In this document: one piece after another, positions 8,702-17,900 of the stretch
Layout of the letters: each line of letters begins with the position of its first letter
How positions within the stretch are numbered: the first letter of the stretch is position 1
DNA from: Algoriphagus aestuariicola
GTDB taxonomy: Bacteria > Bacteroidota > Bacteroidia > Cytophagales > Cyclobacteriaceae
Reading direction: 5' to 3'
DNA: 64,000 nt
Assembly: GCF_017254835.1 (NCBI RefSeq)
Contig: NZ_JAFKCW010000003.1
Location: forward strand, 558,001-622,000
Notes under the pieces: generated by a model
What the model saw: the letters and a program-made list of their open reading frames with translations, nothing else
Database searches by the model: none
What the model was told of the DNA's origin: nothing
Translations under genes and position numbers: made by a program

Positions 8702-9877
8702 ATGCAACCTACACGAAATGCCAGGAGCCTCATCGGGTTATGCGGACTGGTGCTTGTATTTCTAGTTTCAAACTGTACGCAGTTTGATGGTACTGATCCT
8801 AACAAGGATTTAGATCCGATTGCCTCTGAAAATATCTCCGGGGATTTGAACGCAAGAATGGTATGTGATGGGCCTGATGTGACACCTGTCCTATTTACTG
8901 GCGGCCGGGGAGGAAACGCTTCCTGTTCCGACGTATGCGATTTTGAGTACTCTTCCGGAAGAAATGATTTCGTAGATGGTGCATTTGTAATGGAATGGCC
9001 GGAGGGCTTTACGGTGAATGTCAAAGATGGAAAGTACGTTTCCTGGAGCTTTGATCCTCCAGAAGGGTATTGTCTCAATGGAATTACGGTCATCGTGAAA
9101 GGAGGACCTGCTTCAAACATTTACAAATACGGTCCGGGAGTCACTTCAGACTGCGGGCTGGTCTCCCCTGTGAATGCTTCAGGTAGGCCAGCGGCGCTCA
9201 GCAACTTGACTTTCTGCTATGACCTCATTGAAAAACCTGAAGCTCCTGAAGCCGAAGATAAGTTTGCAGAATACTGCGAAGACGATGAAATAGCGGCACT
9301 TTGCGCAGAAGCCATTGCTCCTGAGGGTGCGACCGTGGTGTACTATACCTCTGAAACCGGAAATGAAGTGGCAACAGTAACATGCCTTTCTGATTTTGGT
9401 ACTTTGGAACTATGGGCTGCATCTGTCACTGACGGCTGCGAAAGTGAAGAAAGGACCAAAATCACATTGACTATTGCCGAAAAGGAAAACTGTGACACAG
9501 TAATCGACGAAGATGATTGCTTCCAGGAAGAAACCGCATGGGGCGGTAGCAGTGAAGGTGGTGGACCGGCTTGGTGGTTCTATTTTGACACCACGGGAGA
9601 TGCGGTTCAACCGATCTATGCAGGACAAAATCTAACTGATGGTACTATAACTTTTGATGGAAACAACCTAATCATTGATTTAGGATCATGGGTACTTCAG
9701 GATGACCTTGAGGCAGTAAAAATCCAAGGATACAATTCTATTCCAACCAGTAGACCAGCCGCAGGGCCCTTCACCACCTATAAAGGAAGAAATCTAGTCA
9801 TACCGGTGAGCGGCTTCACATATTACGCCATCCATTTGGACGTGATGTTGGAAATCGAATGCCCTGAACCTGAATAG
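8702..9877 (+). CDS. Secreted cysteine-rich modular lipoprotein, unknown function
   Basis: The 391-residue protein has a basic N-terminus, a hydrophobic segment (LIGLCGLVLVFLVSNC) and a lipobox-like V-S-N-C, so it is probably a lipoprotein. Three modules can be seen. About residues 55-180 form a Cys-containing beta-rich domain (SWSFDPPEGYCLNGITVIV, then LTFCYDL). About 185-260 form an Ig-like module (YCEDDEIAALCAEA to TKITLTIAE). About 265-391 form a C-terminal Trp/Gly-rich domain containing EETAWGG. Cysteines are frequent and mostly paired within modules, consistent with disulfides outside the cytoplasm. The frame starts only 19 bases after an AT-rich tract and ends before a strong terminator. 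I do not recognise a named family; adhesion or matrix roles are possible but not shown. Confidence 0.75.
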   Translation: MQPTRNARSLIGLCGLVLVFLVSNCTQFDGTDPNKDLDPIASENISGDLNARMVCDGPDVTPVLFTGGRGGNASCSDVCDFEYSSGRNDFVDGAFVMEWPEGFTVNVKDGKYVSWSFDPPEGYCLNGITVIVKGGPASNIYKYGPGVTSDCGLVSPVNASGRPAALSNLTFCYDLIEKPEAPEAEDKFAEYCEDDEIAALCAEAIAPEGATVVYYTSETGNEVATVTCLSDFGTLELWAASVTDGCESEERTKITLTIAEKENCDTVIDEDDCFQEETAWGGSSEGGGPAWWFYFDTTGDAVQPIYAGQNLTDGTITFDGNNLIIDLGSWVLQDDLEAVKIQGYNSIPTSRPAAGPFTTYKGRNLVIPVSGFTYYAIHLDVMLEIECPEPE

Positions 9878-9901
9878 TCAAATCAACCGCTAATAATTGA
9901 T

Positions 9902-9940
9902 AAAGCCTCGCCAACAAATGGCGGGGCTTTCCTTTTTTTT
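9902..9940 (+). terminator. Rho-independent terminator after the modular lipoprotein gene
   Basis: An 11-base stem (9902-9912 with 9920-9930, one G-T pair) encloses the seven-base loop AACAAAT and is followed by CC and eight T residues. It lies 24 bases after the plus-strand stop and separates it from the convergent subtilase gene. Confidence 0.9.
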
Positions 9941-9955
9941 CATAGTGATTTAGAA

Positions 9956-11296
9956 TTAAAATGCTCTAAAAGCGATCGGATCAGGACTGGCGTCCTTGTC
10001 TCCGCTAATGTATCCATCCGCTCGTATTCCACCAAGCAGCCTTAAGCCAGCTACATGGGGAGAAGCCATGGAAGTGCCACTTTTGGAGCCGTATGCACCA
10101 TTGGGCAGCGTTGACCTGATAGATACTCCCGGTGCAGCCCAATCGATGGGAGGGTTGCCATAGTTGGATGAGCTGGCCATAGTCCCGCTGCTGCTCATTG
10201 AGGACACCGTCTGGATGTAGGGTCCATTTGCTCTTGCGGGAGAATAATTGTTTGCATCTGCAGCACTGTTACCAGCGGATGTTACTACCCAGATCCCCAT
10301 ATTGGATGCTTTGATCACCGCATTATCAAAAGAAGTACTTGCCCCAGACCCAATGCTGAGGTTGATCACGTCTCCTGGTCGGCCAACGGAAAGCACATAG
10401 TCTATGCCTGCTATTGCGTAAGACACGCTACCTCGACCGTCGTCTCCCATTACTTTTACTGGTACAACCCATGCCCCAGCAGCTACGCCTACGACGCCGA
10501 AGGTGTTGTTTTTTGCTCCAATTATCCCGGCAACGTGGGTGCCATGTCCATGAAGGTCGTTTAGTGTCGCGCTTACCTCGTCAGGGACTATTTTCTTTCC
10601 CCAAGAAACCAGCACATTTAGGTCTGGATGATCGAAATCAATGCCGGTGTCTAGGACAAAAGCTATGTTATTTCCGGTGTGCTTCACAGGGCCTCCAACT
10701 CTTTTAATCCCCCAAGGAATCTCTTGTGTACTTGGTCCTTCTAAGGAATCGTCTGGAGCAGGCGAGGTAGGTGATGGTTCAGGGTCAACGGGGGTGGGTT
10801 CCGGATCGGTTGGTGTCGGGTCTGGATCGAGTGGTGTAGGTTCTGGATCTGTGGGTTCAGAGGATTTCTTTCCTCCGCCTTTTCCGGAACCCGTCGGCTT
10901 TCCCAAAACGATTACTTGGTCACGTTCGATATGGGAGACCCTTGGATCACTCTTCAGGGACTCGTATTGGCTTTTATCCAGCTTCACGGAAAAACCATCG
11001 ATCACCGTACTAAAGATAAATTTGAGAACTTCAGGCTTAACCCTGTAAGACGCCAGCAGATTTTCGGAAAACTTCCTCATTGAGGCTTGGTTGCTTTCGT
11101 AATCTTGGGTTTTTCGAAAGTTCAGAGAAGTGGGCTTCAGCGTAACGATGTACTGATCAGGAATAACCTGAGAATAACTGCTAACCAATTCAGCTTCTTC
11201 TAAAACCATTTCTGGTTCTAAGACCTCTTGGCAACTGAATACCATCGCTCCAAGTAAGATTACTTGGAGTAGCTTTGCTTTTTTGTCGAATTTCAT
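9956..11296 (-). CDS. S8 subtilisin-like serine peptidase, lipoprotein with repeat linker
   Basis: The 446-residue protein has a signal peptide ending in VFSC, so it is probably lipid-anchored. A 90-residue I9-type inhibitor prodomain follows (IPDQYIVTLKP to VSHIERDQVIV). Next comes a Gly/Lys/Ser stretch and a Pro/Thr/Asp-rich linker of 7-residue repeats, then the subtilase domain. The catalytic triad is visible as Asp in LDTGIDFDHPDL, His in HGHGTHVAGIIGA and Ser in GTSMASPHVAG; the oxyanion Asn is in TSAGNS. It ends about 30 residues after the Ser motif with no C-terminal sorting domain, which fits lipid anchoring rather than type IX secretion. It is convergent with the modular lipoprotein gene. 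Confidence 0.92.
   Translation of the reverse strand: MKFDKKAKLLQVILLGAMVFSCQEVLEPEMVLEEAELVSSYSQVIPDQYIVTLKPTSLNFRKTQDYESNQASMRKFSENLLASYRVKPEVLKFIFSTVIDGFSVKLDKSQYESLKSDPRVSHIERDQVIVLGKPTGSGKGGGKKSSEPTDPEPTPLDPDPTPTDPEPTPVDPEPSPTSPAPDDSLEGPSTQEIPWGIKRVGGPVKHTGNNIAFVLDTGIDFDHPDLNVLVSWGKKIVPDEVSATLNDLHGHGTHVAGIIGAKNNTFGVVGVAAGAWVVPVKVMGDDGRGSVSYAIAGIDYVLSVGRPGDVINLSIGSGASTSFDNAVIKASNMGIWVVTSAGNSAADANNYSPARANGPYIQTVSSMSSSGTMASSSNYGNPPIDWAAPGVSIRSTLPNGAYGSKSGTSMASPHVAGLRLLGGIRADGYISGDKDASPDPIAFRAF
10768..10857 (-). repeat. In-gene tandem 21-base repeat coding a 7-residue linker
   Basis: Within the subtilase gene about four to five imperfect 21-base units encode [T/L/V]-D-P-[E/D]-P-[T/S]-P. The unit sequence has drifted at third positions, so it is stable coding sequence rather than a recent expansion. 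It links the prodomain to the catalytic domain. Unit boundaries are approximate. Confidence 0.7.
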
Positions 11297-11954
11297 GGAT
11301 TTATTTTTGGCGGATGATTTTTTCTAGGCTGATGCAATAGATTTTCTTGGCGAGTTTCTAGGAATTGGTCCCTGCCTGCCAACAAGAGATCACCCTACAT
11401 GGAGACTTTCTCCAGGTAGCAGTACATTATTTCTAAGCGTGAAAAGCGCCTTGAAATAGGGGATAATGGAAGCTTGTTGTCTAGATCGGGTGAAATCCAG
11501 ACGTAAATAAAATGCAATTTAAATCAGATTGTCAAAATATATTTTTGCATAAAATATTAAAATCATTATTTTATTTTCTTTTTGCATTTTTAATGCTTCA
11601 AAAAACTCCAATCTTAAAGTCTTTCAATCACTTAAGTTTTTGCTAGCAAGGCTTCTTGACCTTATCTTCTGGAAGACGAAAAATTAAAACTCAGCCATCA
11701 CTAAAATCAAATGGATAAGACCACCATCTATCTGAAGCATTTCGATGAGTCCAAGACCAACCTGAAGAAGTTTGATCAAGAGATTCGTATGCCGAGAAGG
11801 GCTTGGCAATTGAAAACAATTTGGCCACCTAAATGAAAATCCAAACATCCGCTTGATTTTTCTTAGGCACTCGCCCTAATTCTGTTTTATTTGGGATGTT
11901 TTATCCAGAGGTTCTATTCCTTCTGGACGAGTTTTGAAAATACATTTATACACT
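11297..11954. other. Long intergenic region upstream of the PhoD-like gene
   Basis: The 658 bases between the leftward subtilase and the rightward PhoD-like gene are AT-rich around 11500-11640. They contain one short frame (11711-11836, listed separately). They must include both divergent promoters and the left boundary of the carbohydrate region. I found no exact Bacteroidota promoter box, terminator, inverted-repeat pair or transposase remnant that I could name. Confidence 0.35.
11711..11836 (+). CDS. Possible 41-residue ORF or gene fragment
   Basis: An ATG-to-TGA frame encodes a charged 41-residue peptide beginning MDKTTIYLKHFDESKTNLKK and ending in IWPPK. Its opening looks protein-like (amphipathic, Lys/Asp-rich), but the frame stops quickly. 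It could be a very small protein or the 5' remnant of a larger deleted gene. No ribosome-binding site or promoter supports it. Confidence 0.25.
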   Translation: MDKTTIYLKHFDESKTNLKKFDQEIRMPRRAWQLKTIWPPK

Positions 11955-14567
11955 ATGAAGCGACGATCGGCCGTCAAGGCCATGGCTCTGACCTCTTTTT
12001 CCACGCCTTTCATTTTCAGCCAAGGATTTACAGGCATTCGACGGCTGTTTTCGAAATCCTCCCCAGCCTACCAAAGCAACTGGGAAAACTGGCCAGACCT
12101 CCACTGGATCGGCCCTGAGTATTGGGGAAACAGACTGCAGGACTGGGAAATCCAGGACGGCAAAGCTGTCTGTGTGGTCTCCGGCCCCAATCGCGCACTC
12201 CATATCCTGACCCACCAGCTACAAGACGGCAAGCAGGGATTTGAACAGTCCATTACGCTGCAATGGAAAAATGAAGCCCTAAAAGGCAATCCCAAAAGCT
12301 ACTTGGGATTCCGAATCGGCGCCAAGGGAAAATTTGCGGACTATCGTTCTGCGGCAGTTTTTGGACAAGGAATAGATCTCGGTATCTCAGGATCCGGGCA
12401 GCTTGTAATCGGTGAAATGAGTAGCGAAACGAAGCTCGATTTGAGTCGTCCTATCCACCTTCGTTTGCAGGCAAAGTGGACTGACAGTTCTTACGCGTTT
12501 ACCCTTTCGGGGTCGAATGATTCCGGATTTGCATCTTCAGTCCAGCTTCAGTCAGATGGAATTAATGCAGAGGATTTAAGCGGCAACCTCGCCATCGTCG
12601 CCCATGCCCCAAAAGATGATCAAAACGAACTTCCGCTAGCGGCCTTTTCCGACTGGAAGTTTTCCGGAGAAAAAATCACCGCCGATACGAAGCAAATCTT
12701 TGGTCCTATTGTCTTTGCGCAATACACCGTCCATCGCAAGGTTCTCAAGCTCACCGCCCAATTAGCCCCAGTAGAGAAAGTCCAAGGATTGATGGTTCAA
12801 CTCCAGCTCCATGAGGATGGAAAATGGGCGACCGTCGCCACTTCCGACATCGATCCAGAAGGAAGATACGCCCACTTCCGCGTGGAAAACTGGGATAAAA
12901 AAGAAAAAGTACCCTATCGGGTCTTACTGGATTTCCCGCTCAAAAACGGAAATCAGGAATTTTTCTTCGCCGGAGAAATCGCCAAGCAACCAAACTCCAC
13001 TGAAAACCTTAAAGTGGCGGTTTTCAGCTGTAATGCGGACTACGGCTTTCCAGATCAGGAAGTAAGTGATCATGTCAACCTTCACAAACCCGACATAGCC
13101 CTTTTCCTTGGGGACCAATTTTATGAAAGTACTGGGGGATTTGGGATCCAAACCAGCCCTGTGGAGAAAGCCTACCTTGACTACCTACACAAATGGTACA
13201 TGTTCGGCTGGTCTTATCGGGAGATCTTCCGAAATATCCCAGCAGCCATCATCCCCGACGACCACGATGTCTATCACGGAAATGTATGGGGAGAGGGAGG
13301 AGAGCATGCTCCAACGGACGAAGGCTGGGGTTACGTGGCGCAAGATCAAGGCGGTTATAAGATGCCGGCTCAGTGGGTCAATATGATCCAGCGAACCCAG
13401 ACTTGCCACCTTCCCGACGCTTATGACCCAACTCCGGTGAAGCAGGGAATCGGCGTCTACTACACCGATTGGGTCTATGGAGGGGTGAGTTTTGCGATTT
13501 TGGAAGACCGAAAGTTCAAAACCGCTCCCAAAAATGTGCTCCCGGAGGAAGCAAAAGTCACCAACGGTTTTATCCAAAACCAGGACTTTGACATCAAGAA
13601 ATACTATGATATAGAAGCTGATCTATTGGGCAAGCGCCAGATGGACTTTCTTGAAAACTGGGTCCAAGATTGGGATGCGGACATACAGATGAAATCAGTC
13701 CTTTCCCAGACCAACTTCTGCACCATTGCCACCCTGCCGGAAGGTAGCATTATCGACAGTATAGTTCCAAGACTGCCCATCCCGAGGTTTGGGGAATATG
13801 TAACAGGCGACGCACCTACTACAGACATGGATTCCAACGGCTGGCCGCAAAAAGGCCGAGATGAGGCGGTTCGCCTGATACGAAAGTCCTTTGCGCTACA
13901 TATCGCAGGAGATCAGCATTTGCCGAGCACAGTGCAGTATGGTGTGGATGAGTTTGGTGACTCGGGCTTCGCTTTTGCCGGTCCGGCGCTCAACAATCTT
14001 TTCCCCAGAAGATGGTGGCCCAAAGTCCCGGAAGGACATCAACCCATCCCTGGGAAAACTCCCAATACCGGGAACTATCATGATGGATTTGGCAACAAAA
14101 TGACCATACATGCAGTCGGAAACCCTTACCAAACCGGAGTGTTACCAGCACTTATCCATGATCGCAGCACAGGCTATGGCATCATTACTTTTGACAAAAC
14201 CAAAAAGGCCATCAAGATTGAATGCTGGCCGAGGTATGTCAATCCTGTCAAAAATCCTGAAGGTCAATTTGCGGACTGGCCAATCCAGATCACCGAAGCT
14301 GACAACTATGGAAGAAAAGCTACCGCATATTTGGATACATTCAAGTTCGAGGGAGTTGATGCGCCATTAGTCTCTGTTTTTAACGAAGCTACCGGCGAAT
14401 TGGAATACAACCTGAGGGCGAGTGGAAGCTCTTTTCAACCCAAAGTCTTCTCCACTGCTCCGCATCGCCTAGAAGTCAAAAATCTCAAAACAGGAGAGGT
14501 CAAATCTTTTCCAGGACTAAAGCCAGGTGAAGAAAAGAGCCGGGAAATAATCGTGAACTTCGGCTAA
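11955..14567 (+). CDS. PhoD-like metallophosphatase/phosphodiesterase with N-terminal extra domain
   Basis: The 870-residue protein combines an N-terminal beta-rich region (about 30-340, Trp/Gly-rich, resembling a carbohydrate-binding or laminin-type sandwich) with a PhoD-like metallophosphatase domain. Metal-ligand motifs are FSCNADYG (about 356), GDQFYE (about 386), PDDHDVYHGN (about 434), SQTNF (about 590) and GDQHLPS (about 651). PhoD enzymes cleave phosphodiesters or phosphomonoesters using Fe3+/Ca2+. The start is the ATG at 11955, which gives MKRRSAVKAMALTSF, with a twin Arg that suggests Tat export; a TTG 21 bases upstream is less likely. It heads a plus-strand run with two sulfatases, so it probably acts on the same extracellular glycan. 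The substrate is unknown, and PhoD-like domains are unusual in such loci. Confidence 0.8.
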   Translation: MKRRSAVKAMALTSFSTPFIFSQGFTGIRRLFSKSSPAYQSNWENWPDLHWIGPEYWGNRLQDWEIQDGKAVCVVSGPNRALHILTHQLQDGKQGFEQSITLQWKNEALKGNPKSYLGFRIGAKGKFADYRSAAVFGQGIDLGISGSGQLVIGEMSSETKLDLSRPIHLRLQAKWTDSSYAFTLSGSNDSGFASSVQLQSDGINAEDLSGNLAIVAHAPKDDQNELPLAAFSDWKFSGEKITADTKQIFGPIVFAQYTVHRKVLKLTAQLAPVEKVQGLMVQLQLHEDGKWATVATSDIDPEGRYAHFRVENWDKKEKVPYRVLLDFPLKNGNQEFFFAGEIAKQPNSTENLKVAVFSCNADYGFPDQEVSDHVNLHKPDIALFLGDQFYESTGGFGIQTSPVEKAYLDYLHKWYMFGWSYREIFRNIPAAIIPDDHDVYHGNVWGEGGEHAPTDEGWGYVAQDQGGYKMPAQWVNMIQRTQTCHLPDAYDPTPVKQGIGVYYTDWVYGGVSFAILEDRKFKTAPKNVLPEEAKVTNGFIQNQDFDIKKYYDIEADLLGKRQMDFLENWVQDWDADIQMKSVLSQTNFCTIATLPEGSIIDSIVPRLPIPRFGEYVTGDAPTTDMDSNGWPQKGRDEAVRLIRKSFALHIAGDQHLPSTVQYGVDEFGDSGFAFAGPALNNLFPRRWWPKVPEGHQPIPGKTPNTGNYHDGFGNKMTIHAVGNPYQTGVLPALIHDRSTGYGIITFDKTKKAIKIECWPRYVNPVKNPEGQFADWPIQITEADNYGRKATAYLDTFKFEGVDAPLVSVFNEATGELEYNLRASGSSFQPKVFSTAPHRLEVKNLKTGEVKSFPGLKPGEEKSREIIVNFG

Positions 14568-14598
14568 ATCGTAACAAAAAAAGAATCAATTGATACAT

Positions 14599-16149
14599 AT
14601 GCATTTTAGAATTTTCGGCCTTTCACTAGCGGTTTTCCTCACTTTGGCTTGCAGCGCTCCAGAATCCGACCAAGGAAATATCGAGACTGCCGGCAAACCC
14701 AATATCGTCATCATTTACCTCGACGACTTGGGCTACGGGGACATGAGTGCCTACGGCGCCACCCAGCTTTTCACTCCAAATATGGATCGGCTTGCCAATG
14801 AAGGCATTCGCTTTACCAGTGGCTATGCAACCTCAGCCACCTGCACGCCAAGCCGGTACGCCCTGCTTACCGGAATCTACCCCTGGAGAAACAAGGATGC
14901 AAAAATCCTTCCCGGCACGGCACCCCTCTTGATTGACACAGCGCAAATGACCGTCCCAAAGATGCTCAAAGCTCAAGGCTACAGCACCGGGGTGGTGGGA
15001 AAATGGCATTTGGGTCTTGGCTCTGGGCAGACAGACTGGAATGGCAGCATCAGCCCCGGTCCTAACCAAGTGGGCTTTGACTACAGCTACATTCTGGCGG
15101 CGACCCAGGATCGGGTACCGACCGTGTATATCCACAATGACCGGGTGGACAAGCTGGACCCAACTGATCCAATCGAGGTAGATTACCAGAAAAACTTCGA
15201 AGGAGAACCCACCGGCAAAGACAATCCCGAGCTGACTACGATGAAATGGCATCACGGGCACAACAACAGCATCGTGAATGGGATCCCGAGAATCGGTTTT
15301 ATGAAGGGAGGAAAGGCTGCCTTATGGAATGATACCACCATGGTTGATCATTTTCTCACAAAAGCCCAGGCCTTTGTCAAGTCCAATAAGGAAAAACCCT
15401 TTTTCCTGTACTATGCCCTGCAGGAGCCACACGTACCGCGTACGCCCAACCCTAGATTTGTCGGTAAATCCGGACTCGGTCCAAGAGGAGACGTGATCTT
15501 GGAAGCCGACTGGGCAATCGGAGAATTCATAAAAACGCTGGAAGAGGAAGGCATCCTGAAAAATACCTTGGTCATCTTCAGCAGTGACAATGGCCCGGTG
15601 CTGAATGATGGCTATTACGACGATGCGGTGGAGAAAAACGGAACTCATACTCCCGCAGGACCGCTGCGAGGCGGAAAATACAGCCTACTCGAAGCTGGAA
15701 CCCGGGTACCCTTTATGGTTTATTGGAAAGGAACCGTACAGCCGCAGGTCTCTGATGCACTGGTTTGCCAGGTGGACTTTTTGAGTTCTCTTGCGGCTCT
15801 GACCGGCAGTAGCATAAAAGGCCAAGACAGCGAAAACATGTTGGATGCCTTCCTTGGAAAAAGCCACCAAGGCCGCGAAAGCCTGATTTTGGAGGCGACC
15901 GGACGGACTGCCCTGAGAAAAGGCGATTGGGTGATGATTCCTCCACACAAAGGCAACGCTGTTCTTCAGCCTGTCAATATCGAAACTGGAAATCTGGACG
16001 AGTATCAGCTTTACCAAGTGACTGCTGACATTTCCCAATCCAATAATTTAGCTGATTCCGAGCCGGAAAAACTGAAGGAAATGGTTCAGTTCTATGAGGG
16101 GATTGTTGGCAAAAAAGTCCCGGAAGCCCAAGAGATCGAGTTGAAGTGA
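14599..16149 (+). CDS. S1 family sulfatase, lipoprotein (C-T-P-S-R active site)
   Basis: This enzyme removes sulfate esters from carbohydrates. The 516-residue protein begins at ATG 14599 with a lipoprotein signal (LTLAC, Cys18). Metal-binding Asp residues follow in IIYLDDLGYGD. The formylglycine motif C-T-P-S-R is at 82-86, with the usual trailing YALLTG, so Cys82 must be oxidised by a formylglycine-generating enzyme. GKWHLG (about 135) and the late metal-binding SSDNGP complete the S1 alkaline-phosphatase-fold core. It starts 31 bases after the PhoD-like gene on the same strand. The SulfAtlas subfamily cannot be assigned by eye. A TTG nine bases upstream is an unlikely start. Confidence 0.92.
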   Translation: MHFRIFGLSLAVFLTLACSAPESDQGNIETAGKPNIVIIYLDDLGYGDMSAYGATQLFTPNMDRLANEGIRFTSGYATSATCTPSRYALLTGIYPWRNKDAKILPGTAPLLIDTAQMTVPKMLKAQGYSTGVVGKWHLGLGSGQTDWNGSISPGPNQVGFDYSYILAATQDRVPTVYIHNDRVDKLDPTDPIEVDYQKNFEGEPTGKDNPELTTMKWHHGHNNSIVNGIPRIGFMKGGKAALWNDTTMVDHFLTKAQAFVKSNKEKPFFLYYALQEPHVPRTPNPRFVGKSGLGPRGDVILEADWAIGEFIKTLEEEGILKNTLVIFSSDNGPVLNDGYYDDAVEKNGTHTPAGPLRGGKYSLLEAGTRVPFMVYWKGTVQPQVSDALVCQVDFLSSLAALTGSSIKGQDSENMLDAFLGKSHQGRESLILEATGRTALRKGDWVMIPPHKGNAVLQPVNIETGNLDEYQLYQVTADISQSNNLADSEPEKLKEMVQFYEGIVGKKVPEAQEIELK

Positions 16150-16247
16150 GTTGGAAAGAAAACCGAACTAAAGCGTCATTGGGACTGAGGCAAGGACGAA
16201 GCAGACTTTGTTTATTCCTGCTGGAAAAAAAAATTAGAATCTAAAAT

Positions 16248-17840
16248 ATGATAAAATCAATCGCATCGAAATTTCCCCTGTTGGGCATTTGCTTGGCTTT
16301 TGCCTGCAATCCTTCCCAAGGAAGCAACACGCAAATAGGTCAAGATCCGACCAAACCCAACATCATCTACATCCTAGCGGACGATCTGGGCTATGGTGAC
16401 TTGGGGGCATTTGGCAGCACCAAGATAGAAACCCCAAACCTCGATGCCTTGGCCAAGGGCGGCATGTTGTTTACCCAGCACTACTCCGGAGCACCGGTTT
16501 GCGCCCCGGCTCGATATATGCTCATGACCGGCCAGCACTCGGGCCATGCCTATATCCGTGGCAACGATGAATGGCGGGAGCGGGATTCTCCATCGGGTGG
16601 TGACGTCTGGAATTTTGCCGACATGGAAAAGGATTCTACTTTGGAGGGACAACGCCCGCTACCGGAAGGAACCGTTCTTTTCCCCAAACGACTCCAGTCT
16701 GTAGGCTATACTACCGGCAGCGTAGGAAAATGGGGACTCGGAGCTCCCCAGACCAATTCAATCCCGACTAAAATGGGATTTGATTTCTTCTATGGCTACA
16801 ATTGCCAACGGCAAGCCCATACCTACTATCCGGTTCATTTGTATAAAAATGAAAACCGGGTACCGCTCCGCAATAAGCTGGTCGCGCCCAGCACCAAGCT
16901 ACCGGATGGAGCCGACCCCAAGAAGGCAGATAGCTATTCAGATTTTACCCAGCAAGACTACGCCCCAGACCTGATGTTTGCAGAGATGATCAATTTCATT
17001 TCCGAGAACAAAGACAAGCCATTTTATTTCTACTGGGCGACGCCGATCCCACACGTGGCGCTACAGGCTCCTCAGCGATGGGTGGACTACTATGAGAAAA
17101 AATTTGGCGAGGAGACCCCATATTTGGGAAACAAGGGCTACTTCCCCCACAAAAATCCACGAGCTGCCTATGCTGCTATGGTCTCCTATTTGGACGAAAA
17201 CGTGGGCAAGCTGATCGAGCATCTGAAAAAGGAAGGCTTGTACGAAAACACGCTGATCATCTTTACCTCAGACAATGGTCCGACCTTCAATGGTGGCACC
17301 GACTCTGAGTGGTTTAACTCCGCCGGGCCTTTCACCGAGGATCCCGCCAAGATCAAAGGCCACGTACACGAAGGAGGCATCCGCGTGCCAATGATCGCCA
17401 GCTGGCCAGGAAAGATAGCGCCAGGCACCAAATCGGACCTGCTTTCCTCACATATCGATATGATGGCGACTTTTGGGGAAATCGCTGGCTACGAGGTCCC
17501 ACAAAATGACGGGATCAGCATCCTCCCAACCCTCCTTGGCAAAGGAGAACAAAAACAACATGAATACCTGTATTGGGAGTTTCCCGAGTATGGGGGACAG
17601 GTCGCCGTCCGCTTTGGGGATTGGAAGCTGATCCGTCAGCATCTCAGCGATAACCAAACGCCTACTTTGGAACTCTACAACCTGGCCCAAGATCCTCTTG
17701 AAACCACTAACCTTGCCAAGACACATCCTGAAATCTTAGCCCAGGCAGAATCCATATTCAATCAAGCGCACCAGCCATCGGAACTTGAAAAATTCCGCAT
17801 TCCATTGTTGGAAAAGGGTCTGTTGGGTATAGAGAAGTAG
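16248..17840 (+). CDS. S1 family sulfatase, lipoprotein (C-A-P-A-R active site)
   Basis: The 530-residue protein has a lipoprotein signal (LAFAC, Cys20) and the S1 sulfatase core: ILADDLGYGDLG metal site, active-site C-A-P-A-R at 85-89 followed by YMLMTG, GKWGLG, and the C-terminal metal motif TSDNGP. The segment GYNCQRQAHTYYPVHLY is typical of a carbohydrate-sulfatase subgroup often met in Bacteroidota polysaccharide loci; I think of S1_16 but cannot confirm it. It lies 98 bases after the first sulfatase on the same strand and ends just before a perfect 13-bp hairpin. Ala instead of Ser at the fourth motif position is an accepted variant. Confidence 0.92.
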   Translation: MIKSIASKFPLLGICLAFACNPSQGSNTQIGQDPTKPNIIYILADDLGYGDLGAFGSTKIETPNLDALAKGGMLFTQHYSGAPVCAPARYMLMTGQHSGHAYIRGNDEWRERDSPSGGDVWNFADMEKDSTLEGQRPLPEGTVLFPKRLQSVGYTTGSVGKWGLGAPQTNSIPTKMGFDFFYGYNCQRQAHTYYPVHLYKNENRVPLRNKLVAPSTKLPDGADPKKADSYSDFTQQDYAPDLMFAEMINFISENKDKPFYFYWATPIPHVALQAPQRWVDYYEKKFGEETPYLGNKGYFPHKNPRAAYAAMVSYLDENVGKLIEHLKKEGLYENTLIIFTSDNGPTFNGGTDSEWFNSAGPFTEDPAKIKGHVHEGGIRVPMIASWPGKIAPGTKSDLLSSHIDMMATFGEIAGYEVPQNDGISILPTLLGKGEQKQHEYLYWEFPEYGGQVAVRFGDWKLIRQHLSDNQTPTLELYNLAQDPLETTNLAKTHPEILAQAESIFNQAHQPSELEKFRIPLLEKGLLGIEK

Positions 17841-17847
17841 CCAGAAA

Positions 17848-17883
17848 ACAAATGGCCCAGAGTCCTAACCCTGGGCCATTTGT
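17848..17883. terminator. Perfect 13-bp inverted repeat, bidirectional terminator
   Basis: Arms 17848-17860 and 17871-17883 are perfectly complementary around a 10-base loop. The hairpin lies between the stops of the convergent sulfatase and TetR genes, so it probably ends both transcripts. Only short T runs follow on either side. Confidence 0.75.
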
Positions 17884-17900
17884 ATTGCCGAAACCATCTG

